From positions 2,728,001 through 2,792,000 of the forward strand of contig NZ_CP011663.1 of assembly GCF_001020205.1 (NCBI RefSeq): a DNA stretch of 64,000 nt, written 5' to 3'. A program made the position numbers and the translations under genes. Below the pieces are notes generated by a model. The model was not told where the DNA came from. It saw only the letters and a program-made list of their open reading frames with translations, and made no database searches. Positions within the stretch are counted from its first letter, which is position 1. Every line of letters begins with the position of its first letter. This DNA is from Clostridium sporogenes. GTDB lineage: Bacteria > Bacillota > Clostridia > Clostridiales > Clostridiaceae. Below are positions 6,576 through 14,963 of the stretch, piece after piece.

Positions 6576-8006
6576 TTATACATTTATTTCTGCTTTTTCT
6601 CCTAACATTTCTTTGTTTTGTTCTAATATTGGATTTACTACTTCTTCTATAAAATCTACTACTTGACCTTCTGCTCTTCCTGTGAATTTTTTAGGGTCTA
6701 TTAAAGCTAATATTTCCTCTTTAGTTAATCCAAAGGATTTATCCTCTATTATTCTATCTATTAAATCGTTAGATAATCCTTCCTGTTTAACTCTTCTTGC
6801 AGCCTCCATAGAATGAGTTCTTATAATTTCGTGAAGTTCCTGTCTGTCTCCACCTTTTTTAACGGATTCCATCATTATATTTTCTGTAGCCATAAATGGA
6901 AGTTCTGTTTTTACATGGCTTTCTATAACTTTTTCGTATACTACCATGTTTTCTGATATATTCATGTATAGTTTAAGCACTCCATCTAACGCTAAGAAGG
7001 CTTCTGCTATAGATATTCTCTTATTAGCAGAATCATCTAGTGTTCTTTCAAACCATTGTGTAGAAGAAGTTATGGCTGGATTTAAAGCATCTACTATAAC
7101 GTATCTTGCTAAGGCTCCCATTCTTTCTGATCTCATTGGATTTCTCTTATAGGCCATAGCTGATGAACCTATTTGATTTTTTTCGAAGGGTTCTTCCATT
7201 TCCTTCATATTTTGAAGTAATCTTAAATCATTGCTAAACTTATATGCACTTTGGGCTATTTCTGATAGTGTATTTAATATAGTTGAATCAACTTTTCTTG
7301 GATAGGTTTGACCTGTCACCATATATTCCCTTGAAAAGCCCATTTTTTCTGCTACCTTTCTATCTAAAGCCTTTACTTTACTTTCATCTCCATCGAATAA
7401 TTCCATAAAGCTAGCTTGAGTACCTGTAGTTCCTTTAACACCTCTAAATCTTAAAGTATCTATAACAAATTCTAGTTGTTCTAAATCTAATACTAAGTCT
7501 TGAATCCAAAGTGTTGCCCTTTTACCTACTGTGGTAAGTTGAGCCGGTTGAAGATGAGTAAAACCTAAAGCTGGTACATGCTTATATTCTAAGGCAAATT
7601 TTTTCAAGTTATTTATAACATTTATAATTTTCTTTTTTATTAAAATCATGGCTTCTTTCATAATTATTAAATCTGTATTATCACCTACATAACAACTAGT
7701 AGCTCCTAGATGTATTATCCCCTTTGCTTTAGGACATTGAACCCCATAAGCATATACATGGCTCATAACATCGTGACGAACTTCTTTTTCTCTTTCTTCT
7801 GCTACTTCATAGTTTATATCATCTATATACTTTTTTAATTCATTTATTTGCTGATCTGTAATGTTAAGACCTAATTCTTTTTCACTCTCTGCTAGGGCTA
7901 CCCATAATTTTCTCCAAGTTTTAAATTTCATCTCTTCTGAAAATAAATAGCTCATTTCTTTAGATGAATATCTTTTATTTAAGGGATTATTATAAATATC
8001 TCTCAT
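6576..8006 (-). CDS. purB: Adenylosuccinate lyase
   Basis: 476 aa. It cleaves adenylosuccinate to AMP and SAICAR to AICAR, both releasing fumarate, in cytosolic purine synthesis. The fumarase/aspartase superfamily signature GSSAMAYKRNPMRSE is at 280-294, the catalytic-loop serine being in it, and the THLQPAQ segment with the conserved His is at 150-156. Length is typical of the longer PurB type. GAGGAG lies 8 nt before the ATG. It stands alone, with its own promoter, convergent with the disrupted oxidoreductase gene and away from other pur genes. Confidence 0.96.
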   Translation of the reverse strand: MRDIYNNPLNKRYSSKEMSYLFSEEMKFKTWRKLWVALAESEKELGLNITDQQINELKKYIDDINYEVAEEREKEVRHDVMSHVYAYGVQCPKAKGIIHLGATSCYVGDNTDLIIMKEAMILIKKKIINVINNLKKFALEYKHVPALGFTHLQPAQLTTVGKRATLWIQDLVLDLEQLEFVIDTLRFRGVKGTTGTQASFMELFDGDESKVKALDRKVAEKMGFSREYMVTGQTYPRKVDSTILNTLSEIAQSAYKFSNDLRLLQNMKEMEEPFEKNQIGSSAMAYKRNPMRSERMGALARYVIVDALNPAITSSTQWFERTLDDSANKRISIAEAFLALDGVLKLYMNISENMVVYEKVIESHVKTELPFMATENIMMESVKKGGDRQELHEIIRTHSMEAARRVKQEGLSNDLIDRIIEDKSFGLTKEEILALIDPKKFTGRAEGQVVDFIEEVVNPILEQNKEMLGEKAEINV

Positions 8007-8059
8007 TACTCCATCTCCTCTACGCGTACAATATGTATATAGTTTTTTTATTTATTCAT

Positions 8060-8089
8060 ATTATAACATATATTATGATATTTTTTCAA
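8060..8089 (-). promoter_or_regulatory. Vegetative promoter of purB
   Basis: On the minus strand TTGAAA, 18-bp spacer, TATAAT, about 50 bp upstream of the purB start. A good sigma-A-type match. Confidence 0.65.
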
Positions 8090-8268
8090 TTTTATATTCG
8101 TATTTTATCTTGATATGGTATTTTAAATTCTTGTTAATTCTTTATTATAATGAGGTTTTAGCTTTATAATTATTCTTTCAATAAACATTATTTAATAAAA
8201 ATATTTTTGTTCTATTTTTTTATACTGTTAATATAATTTATTAAGATGTATTTAAAGGAGTGGATTTC

Positions 8269-8490
8269 ATGTATAAAGTAAGTCTTATAGATAAAATTTC
8301 TTTTATATTAGTAATCATTGGAGCTATTAATTGGGGACTTATAGGTTTATGTAATTTTAATCTGGTTGGTGCATTATTTGGGGAACCTGCAAATTTTGTA
8401 GGAAGATTAATTTATATATTAATCGGAGTGGCTGGAATTAATATGATACTATTTCTTCTTAAAACAAAAGGATCTTTAAAACATAAATAA
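8269..8490 (+). CDS. DUF378 family small membrane protein
   Basis: 73 aa. Two hydrophobic segments (about residues 8-28 and 45-64) with the DUF378 hallmark GAINWGLIG after the first half and a G-x-AG motif in the second. Proteins of this family are short, inner-membrane and functionally uncharacterised. I chose the ATG over an in-frame GTG three codons upstream because AAAGGAG is ideally placed for the ATG. It is a single-gene unit on the plus strand between divergent purB and convergent ptsH. Confidence 0.88.
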   Translation: MYKVSLIDKISFILVIIGAINWGLIGLCNFNLVGALFGEPANFVGRLIYILIGVAGINMILFLLKTKGSLKHK

Positions 8491-8492
8491 AA

Positions 8493-8520
8493 GGCTCCCC
8501 AAAAGAGCCCTTAATTTTTA
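8493..8520. terminator. Shared terminator between DUF378 gene and ptsH
   Basis: GGCTC (8493-8497) and GAGCC (8505-8509) form a hairpin with T-rich tails on both strands, between two convergent genes, so it can serve both. Confidence 0.75.
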
Positions 8521-8775
8521 TTCTAATGTATTTATTAATTTTGTTATTTCTTCTATAGCTAGAGTTTCATCATCACCAGAAGCTATTAACTTTATTTTTG
8601 CTCCACTTGTAACTCCTAATGAAAGAACTCCTATAAGACTTTTTATGTTGGCTTTTTTACCATTAAATTCAATAGATAAATCTGATTTAAAGGATGAAGC
8701 CTTTTTTACTAATAAAGTCGCTGGTCTTGCGTGTAACCCAGTTGAACTGTTTACTGTTAATTCTCTTTCTAACAT
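8518..8775 (-). CDS. ptsH: Phosphocarrier protein HPr
   Basis: 85 aa. HPr carries phosphate from enzyme I to the sugar-specific enzymes II of the PTS. His15 in TGLHARPA is the PTS phosphorylation site, and Ser46 in KSLIGVLSLG is the site used by HPr kinase for CcpA-dependent catabolite control, so this is HPr and not Crh. Start: the ATG of MLERE has AGAGGTGG upstream, so an in-frame GTG three codons earlier is rejected. It is monocistronic; ptsI is not adjacent, unlike in Bacillus. Confidence 0.95.
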   Translation of the reverse strand: MLERELTVNSSTGLHARPATLLVKKASSFKSDLSIEFNGKKANIKSLIGVLSLGVTSGAKIKLIASGDDETLAIEEITKLINTLE

Positions 8776-8827
8776 TTTATCCACCTCTTTTATAATCTAT
8801 CTGTTTCTTAGAAAACATATACATAAC

Positions 8828-8856
8828 ATTATACCATTTTTTTCTACACATTTCAA
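8828..8856 (-). promoter_or_regulatory. Vegetative promoter of ptsH
   Basis: On the minus strand TTGAAA, 17-bp spacer, TATAAT, about 50 bp before the start codon. It lies just past the stop codon of the aminotransferase gene, so ptsH is transcribed on its own. Confidence 0.85.
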
Positions 8857-8885
8857 CAGTTTTTATAAACCATTACATGATATTA

Positions 8886-10079
8886 TTAACTCAATTTCTT
8901 CATAAATTTTTCTATTCTATCTAATCCTTTTTCTATATTCTCCATAGATGTAGCATAAGATAATCTTATAAAATTATTATCCCCAAAGGCTATACCTGGT
9001 ACTACTGCTACTTTTTCTTCTTCTAATAAAATCTTTGAAAAACTTATAGAATCTTTTATGGTGTTTCCTTTTATTGTTTTTCCTATAGCTTTTGATATAT
9101 TAACCATTACATAAAAAGCACCCTTAGGATTTATAGATGATAAATTTTCTATAGAATTCACTTTATTCACCATATAATCTCTTCTCTTTTTAAACTCAAC
9201 TATCATATTTTCAACTTGAGTTTTATCTCCTCTAAGAGCTTCTAAAGATGCATATTGAGCTATAGAGTTTGGATTAGATGTGGTATGGCTTTGTACATTA
9301 CTCATCACTTTTATTATGTCCAAAGGACCTGCTGCATATCCTATTCTCCAACCTGTCATGGAATAGGATTTAGACATACCATTTATTACTACAGTTCTCC
9401 TAAAAGCATCCTCTGACAAGCTTCCTATACTTATATGTTTCTCTTCTCCATACATTAGCATCTCATATATTTCATCTGCTATTATTAATAAATCATGCTT
9501 TTTTGCAAAAATAGATAAGGATTCCAAGTCTTCTTTGCTATATACTGTCCCTGTAGGATTATTAGGACTGTTTATTATGATGGCCTTTGTTTTACCTGTC
9601 ACTTTATTTTCTAATTCTTTTATTTCATATTTAAAATGGTTTTCCTCTTTTGTGTCTACAAGCACGGGTACTCCACCATATAGTTTTATAAGTTCTGGAT
9701 AACTTACCCAATAAGGTTTAGCTATTAAAACTTCATCTTCTTCATTTAATATAGCCTGAAATAAATTTGAAAGACACTGTTTTGCTCCGTTACTTACTAT
9801 TATTTCACTAGTTTCATAATTTAATCCATTGTCTTTTTTAAATTTATCTACTATAGCCTGTTTCAATTCTAATATACCTGAAGCAGCAGTATATTTAGTA
9901 TATCCTTTTTTTATAGCCTCCATAGCTGCTTTTTGTATATTTTCTGGTGTGTTAAAATCTGGTTCTCCTGCTCCAAAGCCTATAACATCTATACCTTCTG
10001 CTTTCATTTTTTTAGCCTTTGCAGTTATTTCTAAAGTCAAGGAAGGTTCTATATTTACGGATTTATTAGATAACTTCAT
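8886..10079 (-). CDS. Class I aminotransferase, aspartate aminotransferase type
   Basis: 397 aa, fold type I PLP enzyme. The PLP lysine is Lys237 in SKSYSMTGWRIGY; SPNNPTGTVY (171-180) and IADEIYE (200-206) hold the cofactor-binding Asn and Asp. This subgroup transfers amino groups between aspartate or aromatic/other amino acids and 2-oxoglutarate; the exact substrate cannot be read from sequence. GGAGG precedes the ATG by 7 nt. It follows the small transporter gene by 33 bp and may be co-transcribed with the three-gene membrane set upstream, although a metabolic link is not obvious. Confidence 0.9.
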   Translation of the reverse strand: MKLSNKSVNIEPSLTLEITAKAKKMKAEGIDVIGFGAGEPDFNTPENIQKAAMEAIKKGYTKYTAASGILELKQAIVDKFKKDNGLNYETSEIIVSNGAKQCLSNLFQAILNEEDEVLIAKPYWVSYPELIKLYGGVPVLVDTKEENHFKYEIKELENKVTGKTKAIIINSPNNPTGTVYSKEDLESLSIFAKKHDLLIIADEIYEMLMYGEEKHISIGSLSEDAFRRTVVINGMSKSYSMTGWRIGYAAGPLDIIKVMSNVQSHTTSNPNSIAQYASLEALRGDKTQVENMIVEFKKRRDYMVNKVNSIENLSSINPKGAFYVMVNISKAIGKTIKGNTIKDSISFSKILLEEEKVAVVPGIAFGDNNFIRLSYATSMENIEKGLDRIEKFMKKLS

Positions 10080-10112
10080 ATTTTTGCCTCCATTTTTATT
10101 TATTTTAAAAAT

Positions 10113-10469
10113 CTAACTTCTTGCTACTAGTACTACTCCTATCATTATAAGTGCAACTCCTACTATTCTTATAGGTGTTATATTTTCCTTGAAGAAAAAA
10201 TAAGAGAATATCATTATTAATACATATCCTAAACTTACCATTGGATATGCATAGCTTAGTTCTACTTTACTTAATACTTTTATCCACAATAAAAAACTGA
10301 ATCCATAGGATATTATACCTGCCATTACAGGAATGTTTTTTAATATAGATACTATACTAGGTAAAAAGTGTGCTGGTGAAAAATTTAATGTTAAATTAAC
10401 TGCTCCATACTTTACTAATATTTGTCCTAATGCTCCTAGAAAAACTGATGTTAATATCAAATATATCAT
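10113..10469 (-). CDS. Small EamA/SMR-like transporter, four membrane segments
   Basis: 118 aa with four hydrophobic segments and almost no soluble part; it has the small multidrug-resistance/EamA half-size layout with the YAYPMVSLGYVLIM motif near residue 75. Related ArnE/ArnF-type proteins move lipid-linked sugars across the membrane. Its start codon overlaps the stop of the glycosyltransferase gene and AAGGAG lies 8 nt before it. Being locked to a GT39-like enzyme and a lipid-sugar synthase, a flippase for that lipid-linked sugar is more likely than a drug pump. This is inference from context. Confidence 0.7.
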   Translation of the reverse strand: MIYLILTSVFLGALGQILVKYGAVNLTLNFSPAHFLPSIVSILKNIPVMAGIISYGFSFLLWIKVLSKVELSYAYPMVSLGYVLIMIFSYFFFKENITPIRIVGVALIMIGVVLVARS

Positions 10470-11749
10470 CTCTTTAACTCCTTAAATAAAAGTATTCCAT
10501 GTCTAATAAAATAAAACCAGAAGTATACCATTATAAATATTAATGGGAAAGCATATCTACCTTGTCCTTCAGTAACAAAGTATACTGAGGTAAACATATA
10601 GAATATAATCGTAGAATATAAATTAAATTTGTTTAATTTTTCTGTTCTTCCTCTTATTATTTGTATTATTATAAAAATACTATAAATTAATATATATATA
10701 ATAGCAGGAATAAAAAATGCATTTCTTATACTATTTGTTATAGGAAATAATGCAAATTTAATATTATTATTTATAGTTGTACCATAAGTACTGTATAATA
10801 CGTCATCTGCCCACATATATGTATTAAAAAGTCTTTTAAAGCCTAATACTACAAATTCCTTTGGATGAGATTTTATCCATTCTTTAGCTGCTTTATTTAG
10901 CATTCTATTTTTTCCTGTAGCAGAAGCTTTTTTATATTCCTCTGTTTTTCCTAGGGAATTTTCTACATCTAGTATATCCATCCATCTTCCCATATTATTT
11001 TGAGAATTATTATTTATATAAAGTACTATACCTCCATTATTTGATACAAAGGTACGCTCTCCATTGTATTTTGTATTTCTATAAAGCCAAGGACTTATAG
11101 TAATTAAAGCTACTATACCTATTATTATAGCTGATTTTAAAGATTTTATAAAAGATTTTTCTTTTAATAATTCTACTAAGAATATAGCAAAAGCATATAG
11201 TAGAAAAAATGGCTTTACCATAGTTGTTGCTCCTACCAATACTCCTAAAATTACATATTTATATTTTATATCACTAAAATACAAATATGTTAATAATAAA
11301 AGTAATGTAGTAAATAATATTTCTGTACCTACAACGCTATTAAAAAATATATTATTTGGAAATAAAGCAAATAAAGTAAATACTATTTTTCTACTTCTTT
11401 CCGTAATTTGTGTTTTTCTTAAGATCCCTAAAAATAGTACTTGTCCCAAAAAAGTTAGTATCAAATTAAATATTTTAGCTAAAGCTAAGCTAGCTCCAAA
11501 AAGCTTAAAGAGTCCTCCTAGAACTATACTATATCCTATAGAAGTATAAGTATCTCCCCATTCACCTCCATTAGCTATATCCACTGCTAAATTATAATAA
11601 TATTCAAAATCTGAAAAGGGCTTTGTATCTACAAAAATTACCCAAAGGATACAAAGAACCATTGATAGACCTATTATGATTTTATAATAATTTGTTTTAT
11701 TATAATTACTATTTTTATTTTCATAACCACTTAAATAATTAAATTCCAT
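10466..11749 (-). CDS. GT39-like membrane glycosyltransferase
   Basis: 427 aa with about ten membrane segments. The first extracytoplasmic loop has an acidic pair in DTKPFSDFEYYYNLA (about residues 45-60), the place where GT-C enzymes (protein mannosyltransferase, ArnT) carry catalytic Asp residues. Such enzymes take sugar from a polyprenyl phosphate outside the membrane and pass it to protein or polymer. The acceptor here is unknown. The gene lies 18 bp after the UbiA-family gene and overlaps the small transporter gene by 4 bp, so synthesis, flipping and transfer of one lipid-linked sugar are likely encoded together. Confidence 0.78.
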   Translation of the reverse strand: MEFNYLSGYENKNSNYNKTNYYKIIIGLSMVLCILWVIFVDTKPFSDFEYYYNLAVDIANGGEWGDTYTSIGYSIVLGGLFKLFGASLALAKIFNLILTFLGQVLFLGILRKTQITERSRKIVFTLFALFPNNIFFNSVVGTEILFTTLLLLLTYLYFSDIKYKYVILGVLVGATTMVKPFFLLYAFAIFLVELLKEKSFIKSLKSAIIIGIVALITISPWLYRNTKYNGERTFVSNNGGIVLYINNNSQNNMGRWMDILDVENSLGKTEEYKKASATGKNRMLNKAAKEWIKSHPKEFVVLGFKRLFNTYMWADDVLYSTYGTTINNNIKFALFPITNSIRNAFFIPAIIYILIYSIFIIIQIIRGRTEKLNKFNLYSTIIFYMFTSVYFVTEGQGRYAFPLIFIMVYFWFYFIRHGILLFKELKR

Positions 11750-11767
11750 TACATTTATACACCATCC

Positions 11768-12634
11768 TTAAAGTTTAAAATATATTATAATCACTACTGA
11801 TATTACCCATAATACCATATTTATCAAAAAAGGTTTGTCCTTACCAAAAACATCCTCTGGCTTTCCTCCCAGATTACCCTTAGCCATTAAATATTGATAT
11901 CTAAATATTCCATATAATACAAAAGGTATGGTATACATCATCCTTCTACTTTGTACTGAACTGAAAGTATATATACAATAGGATATTAATATAGATGGAG
12001 TTACTATAGTTAACATATTGTCTATAAGTTCTACAGAATATTCTTCTAATATCTTTCTATGGCTTCCACTTTTTTCTTTTAAAGTTATTATTTCGCTTTT
12101 TCTTTTGTTTAAAGCTAAAAATAGGGATAAAAGTATGGTACATAAAAATAACCAAGGTGATACAGAAACCTTTGTAGCTAAACTACCACTTTCCACTCTT
12201 AATACAAATCCAAAGGTTATTACCATTACATCTAATATAACTACATTTTTCAATTTAAAACAGTAAAATATATTCATTACAATATATAATAAATATATAT
12301 ACATAATCTTATAATCTACAAATTTATAGGAACAAAATAATACTGTAAAAAGTATTACTATATTCATAATTATAGCTGTAGTCTTAGATACTCTTCCACT
12401 TGGAAGAGGTCTGTTTTTCTTTTCAGGATGTCTTTTATCCTTTTCCAAATCTACTATATCATTAAGTATATATATTGTAGATGAAGTTAAACAAAATAAT
12501 ACAAATGTTATTATATTATTTTTTAATATACCTTCATTTATTAGATTACCTGAAAATATTATCGCTGCAAAAACGAAAAAATTCTTTATCCATTGTTTTG
12601 GTCTCATTAATGCTATAATCCCTTTTATATCCAT
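11768..12634 (-). CDS. UbiA-family prenyltransferase, polyprenyl-phosphate phosphoribosyltransferase-like
   Basis: 288 aa, about nine membrane segments. It begins with MRPKQWIKNFFVFA, and the first Asp-rich motif is NDIVDLEKDKRHPEKKNRP (about 57-75); the second is around KNVVILDVMV. This combination, with RPLPSG after the first motif, is typical of the Rv3806c-like branch that puts phosphoribose on decaprenyl phosphate, not of menaquinone or heme prenyltransferases. So the product is probably a lipid-linked ribose or arabinose-type donor used by the neighbouring GT39-like enzyme. AGGAGG precedes the ATG. A strong stem-loop lies just upstream. Confidence 0.8.
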   Translation of the reverse strand: MDIKGIIALMRPKQWIKNFFVFAAIIFSGNLINEGILKNNIITFVLFCLTSSTIYILNDIVDLEKDKRHPEKKNRPLPSGRVSKTTAIIMNIVILFTVLFCSYKFVDYKIMYIYLLYIVMNIFYCFKLKNVVILDVMVITFGFVLRVESGSLATKVSVSPWLFLCTILLSLFLALNKRKSEIITLKEKSGSHRKILEEYSVELIDNMLTIVTPSILISYCIYTFSSVQSRRMMYTIPFVLYGIFRYQYLMAKGNLGGKPEDVFGKDKPFLINMVLWVISVVIIIYFKL

Positions 12635-12649
12635 TTCTTCCTCCTAATA

Positions 12650-12698
12650 ATACCATATATATTTTTAGCTTCCATTTAAATAAAAATATTTATGGTAT
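12650..12698 (-). promoter_or_regulatory. 18-bp stem-loop in the leader of the UbiA-family gene
   Basis: 12650-12667 and 12681-12698 are inverted repeats of 18 bp with one mismatch around a 13-nt loop. The stem sits between the spoVS terminator and the ribosome binding site (12640s) of the UbiA-family gene. There is no T-run on the minus strand after it, so it is more likely an mRNA 5' stabiliser, operator or translation control than a terminator. Confidence 0.5.
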
Positions 12699-12746
12699 AA
12701 AAATATAACTAACATCTAATTTATCATATTTTCAAAATAAATTAAA

Positions 12747-12770
12747 GGACTTGAATATAAATTCAAGCCC
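12747..12770 (-). terminator. Intrinsic terminator of spoVS
   Basis: On the minus strand GGGCTTGAAT, short loop, ATTCAAGTCC, then TTTAATTT. It follows the spoVS stop codon by 20 bp. Confidence 0.8.
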
Positions 12771-12789
12771 TTTTGTTTTATTATTTTAA

Positions 12790-13050
12790 TTATCTTGGCT
12801 GAACTATTAATTTAATAGCAGTTCTTTCTTCGCCATCGATTTCTATATCAGTAAAGGCTGGTATACAAATTAAATCGATTCCACTTGGAGCCACAAAACC
12901 TCTTGCTATAGCTACCGCCTTAATTGCTTGATTAATAGCTCCTGCTCCTATTGCTTGTATTTCAGCAGCACCTCTTTCTCTTAGTACCCCTGCTAAAGCA
13001 CCTGCTACTGAATTTGGACTTGATTTTGCTGAAACTTTTAATACTTCCAT
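12790..13050 (-). CDS. spoVS: Stage V sporulation protein S
   Basis: 86 aa, full length, Alba-like small protein. It begins MEVLKVSAKSSPNSVAGALA and keeps the Ala/Gly-rich helices (GAGAINQAIKAVAIARGF) of the family, which is highly conserved in spore formers. In Bacillus subtilis it is needed for coat assembly and to pass stage V, and it affects septation. It follows rny, the usual arrangement. AGGAGG lies 7 nt before the ATG. A sigma-H-type promoter is seen upstream. Confidence 0.97.
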   Translation of the reverse strand: MEVLKVSAKSSPNSVAGALAGVLRERGAAEIQAIGAGAINQAIKAVAIARGFVAPSGIDLICIPAFTDIEIDGEERTAIKLIVQPR

Positions 13051-13100
13051 AAGTAAACCTCCTATTTTAACTTTAATTTAATAGTCTTACTTACATATAT

Positions 13101-13129
13101 CTATTCTACAAAAAATTAAAAATTCCTTT
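13101..13129 (-). promoter_or_regulatory. Sigma-H-like promoter of spoVS, inside the rny terminator
   Basis: On the minus strand AAAGGAATT, 11 bp, GTAGAATAG. This fits the Bacillus sigma-H pattern RNAGGAWWW-N11-12-RNNGAATWW except for the last base. Its -35 is part of the 3' arm of the upstream rny terminator, so the A-G-G-A match could partly be a by-product of that stem. spoVS is a known sigma-H target in B. subtilis, which supports the call. Confidence 0.6.
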
Positions 13130-13174
13130 TAAATTTTGTAAATTTTAGCAACTTATAAAACTTAAAAGGAATTT
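13120..13174 (-). terminator. Intrinsic terminator of rny
   Basis: Perfect 13-bp inverted repeat, 13120-13132 with 13162-13174, and on the minus strand a TTTAATTTTTT tail. It begins about 15 bp after the rny stop codon. The loop is long (29 nt). Confidence 0.75.
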
Positions 13175-13188
13175 ATTTTATAATCTAA

Positions 13189-14730
13189 TTATTTAGCATA
13201 TTCAATGGCACGGGTTTCTCTGATGACATTAACCTTTATTTGACCAGGATATTCAAGTTCACTTTCTATTTGTTTAACTACATTCCTAGCCATTTCAATA
13301 CAGCCAGTATCATCGAGCACCTCTGGTTTAACCATAATTCTTATTTCTCTTCCCGCTTGAATTGCATATGACTTTTCTACACCTTCACACTCATTTGCAA
13401 TTTCTTCTAACTTCTCTAATCTCTTTATATAAGCTTCTAAAGTTTCTCTTCTAGCCCCTGGTCTTGCTGCAGATATAGCATCTGCCGCTTGAACAAGTAT
13501 TGCTTCTAGAGATTGTGGTTCCATATCACCATGATGAGCTCCTATAGCATTTACTACTAATGCGGATTCACGGTATTTTTTAGCTATCTCAGATCCTATA
13601 ATTGCGTGTGGTCCCTCAACTTCATGGTCTACTGCCTTACCTATATCATGTAATAAACCTACTCTTTTTGCTAAAGTTGGGTCTATTCCAAGTTCGGAGG
13701 CCATAAGACCTGCTAAATATGAAACTTCTATAGAATGCTTTAATACATTTTGACCATAACTTGTTCTGTACTTTAATCTACCTAATAATCTAGTCAATTC
13801 AATGTGAAGACCATGAATACCTGTTTCAAAGGTAGCCTGTTCTCCTTCTTCTTTAATACTAACTTCAACTTCTTTCTTAGCTTTTTCAACCATTTCTTCA
13901 ATTCTAGCTGGGTGGATTCTTCCATCAACTATTAATTTTTCTAATGCAATTCTTGCAACTTCTCTTCTAATTGGATCAAAACCAGATAATATAACTGCTT
14001 CTGGTGTATCATCTATTATTAAATCAACCCCTGTAAGCGTTTCTAATGTTCTTATATTTCTTCCTTCTCTTCCAATTATTCTTCCTTTCATTTCATCGTT
14101 AGGAAGATTAACCACATGTACTGTAGTTTCTGCTACATGATCTGCAGCACATCTTTGGATGGCATATGTAATGACTTCTCTTGCTTTTTTGTCTGCTTCT
14201 TCCTTAGCTTTAGTTTCTATTTCTTTTATCATTACTGCAGTTTCATGTTTTACTTCTTTTCTAACCTGTTCCAATAAAAATTCTTTAGCCTGTTCTGTTG
14301 TAAGTCCTGAAATTCTCTCTAATTCTGTTCTTTGCTTTTGGTGAAGCTCTTCCATATGTGTTTCCACATCTTCTATTTTTTGTTGCTTTTTATTTAAAGC
14401 TTCTTCTTTGTTTTCAAGGGCCTCACTCTTTTTATCTAAAGCTTCTTCTTTTTGAATTATTCTTCTTTCAAGACGCTGAACTTCATTACGTCTTTCTCTA
14501 TTTTCTCTTTCAACCTCTGCTCTTAATTTATGAGCTTCTTCTTTAGCCTCTAATATAGCTTCTTTCTTTTTCGCCTCTGCATCTCTTTCAGCTTCTTCTT
14601 TTAATCTTCTAGCTTCTTTGGATGCCTCTGATAATTTTTCTTTAGCTTTTTTATCAACTACATATAAGCCTAAAATCACACAAATTATTATAATAACCAC
14701 TGCGATTATTACATATTTCGTTGGACCCAT
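13189..14730 (-). CDS. rny: Ribonuclease Y
   Basis: 513 aa, the usual length. One N-terminal membrane anchor (residues 5-24), a long Glu/Lys-rich coiled coil (about 28-200), a KH domain with GRIIGREGRNIRTLE (216-230), and an HD domain whose metal ligands include His361-Asp362 in LLHDIGKAVDHE. RNase Y is the main endonuclease starting mRNA decay in many Gram-positives and tethers the degradosome to the membrane. AAAGGAGG precedes the ATG. It lies between recA and spoVS as in other Firmicutes. Confidence 0.97.
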   Translation of the reverse strand: MGPTKYVIIAVVIIIICVILGLYVVDKKAKEKLSEASKEARRLKEEAERDAEAKKKEAILEAKEEAHKLRAEVERENRERRNEVQRLERRIIQKEEALDKKSEALENKEEALNKKQQKIEDVETHMEELHQKQRTELERISGLTTEQAKEFLLEQVRKEVKHETAVMIKEIETKAKEEADKKAREVITYAIQRCAADHVAETTVHVVNLPNDEMKGRIIGREGRNIRTLETLTGVDLIIDDTPEAVILSGFDPIRREVARIALEKLIVDGRIHPARIEEMVEKAKKEVEVSIKEEGEQATFETGIHGLHIELTRLLGRLKYRTSYGQNVLKHSIEVSYLAGLMASELGIDPTLAKRVGLLHDIGKAVDHEVEGPHAIIGSEIAKKYRESALVVNAIGAHHGDMEPQSLEAILVQAADAISAARPGARRETLEAYIKRLEKLEEIANECEGVEKSYAIQAGREIRIMVKPEVLDDTGCIEMARNVVKQIESELEYPGQIKVNVIRETRAIEYAK

Positions 14731-14942
14731 AAAACACCTCCTTTGCTTTTTCTGCTTGCCATATATAAGTAAATATGAAGCTTAGAAAAGGTGTCATATT
14801 ATTCAATTGGATCGTGTATGCTAAACCAGATTTTGTTTTCATTTTATATTAAAAAATTGCCATTGTCAAGTTTATATAACATTATCTGCCCCCTTATTCA
14901 TATTATTTATAATTTTTATATTTATATATTTTTTCATAAAAA

Positions 14943-14963
14943 AAGTAGGATAAACTCCTACTT
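14943..14963 (-). terminator. Intrinsic terminator of recA
   Basis: AAGTAGGA (14943-14950) and TCCTACTT (14956-14963) with a T-run on the minus strand, starting directly after the recA stop codon. Confidence 0.88.

Noticed and set aside
8020..8260. Purine-type riboswitch or regulator site upstream of purB
   Set aside because: No purine aptamer core or clear palindromic operator is visible; only a normal promoter.
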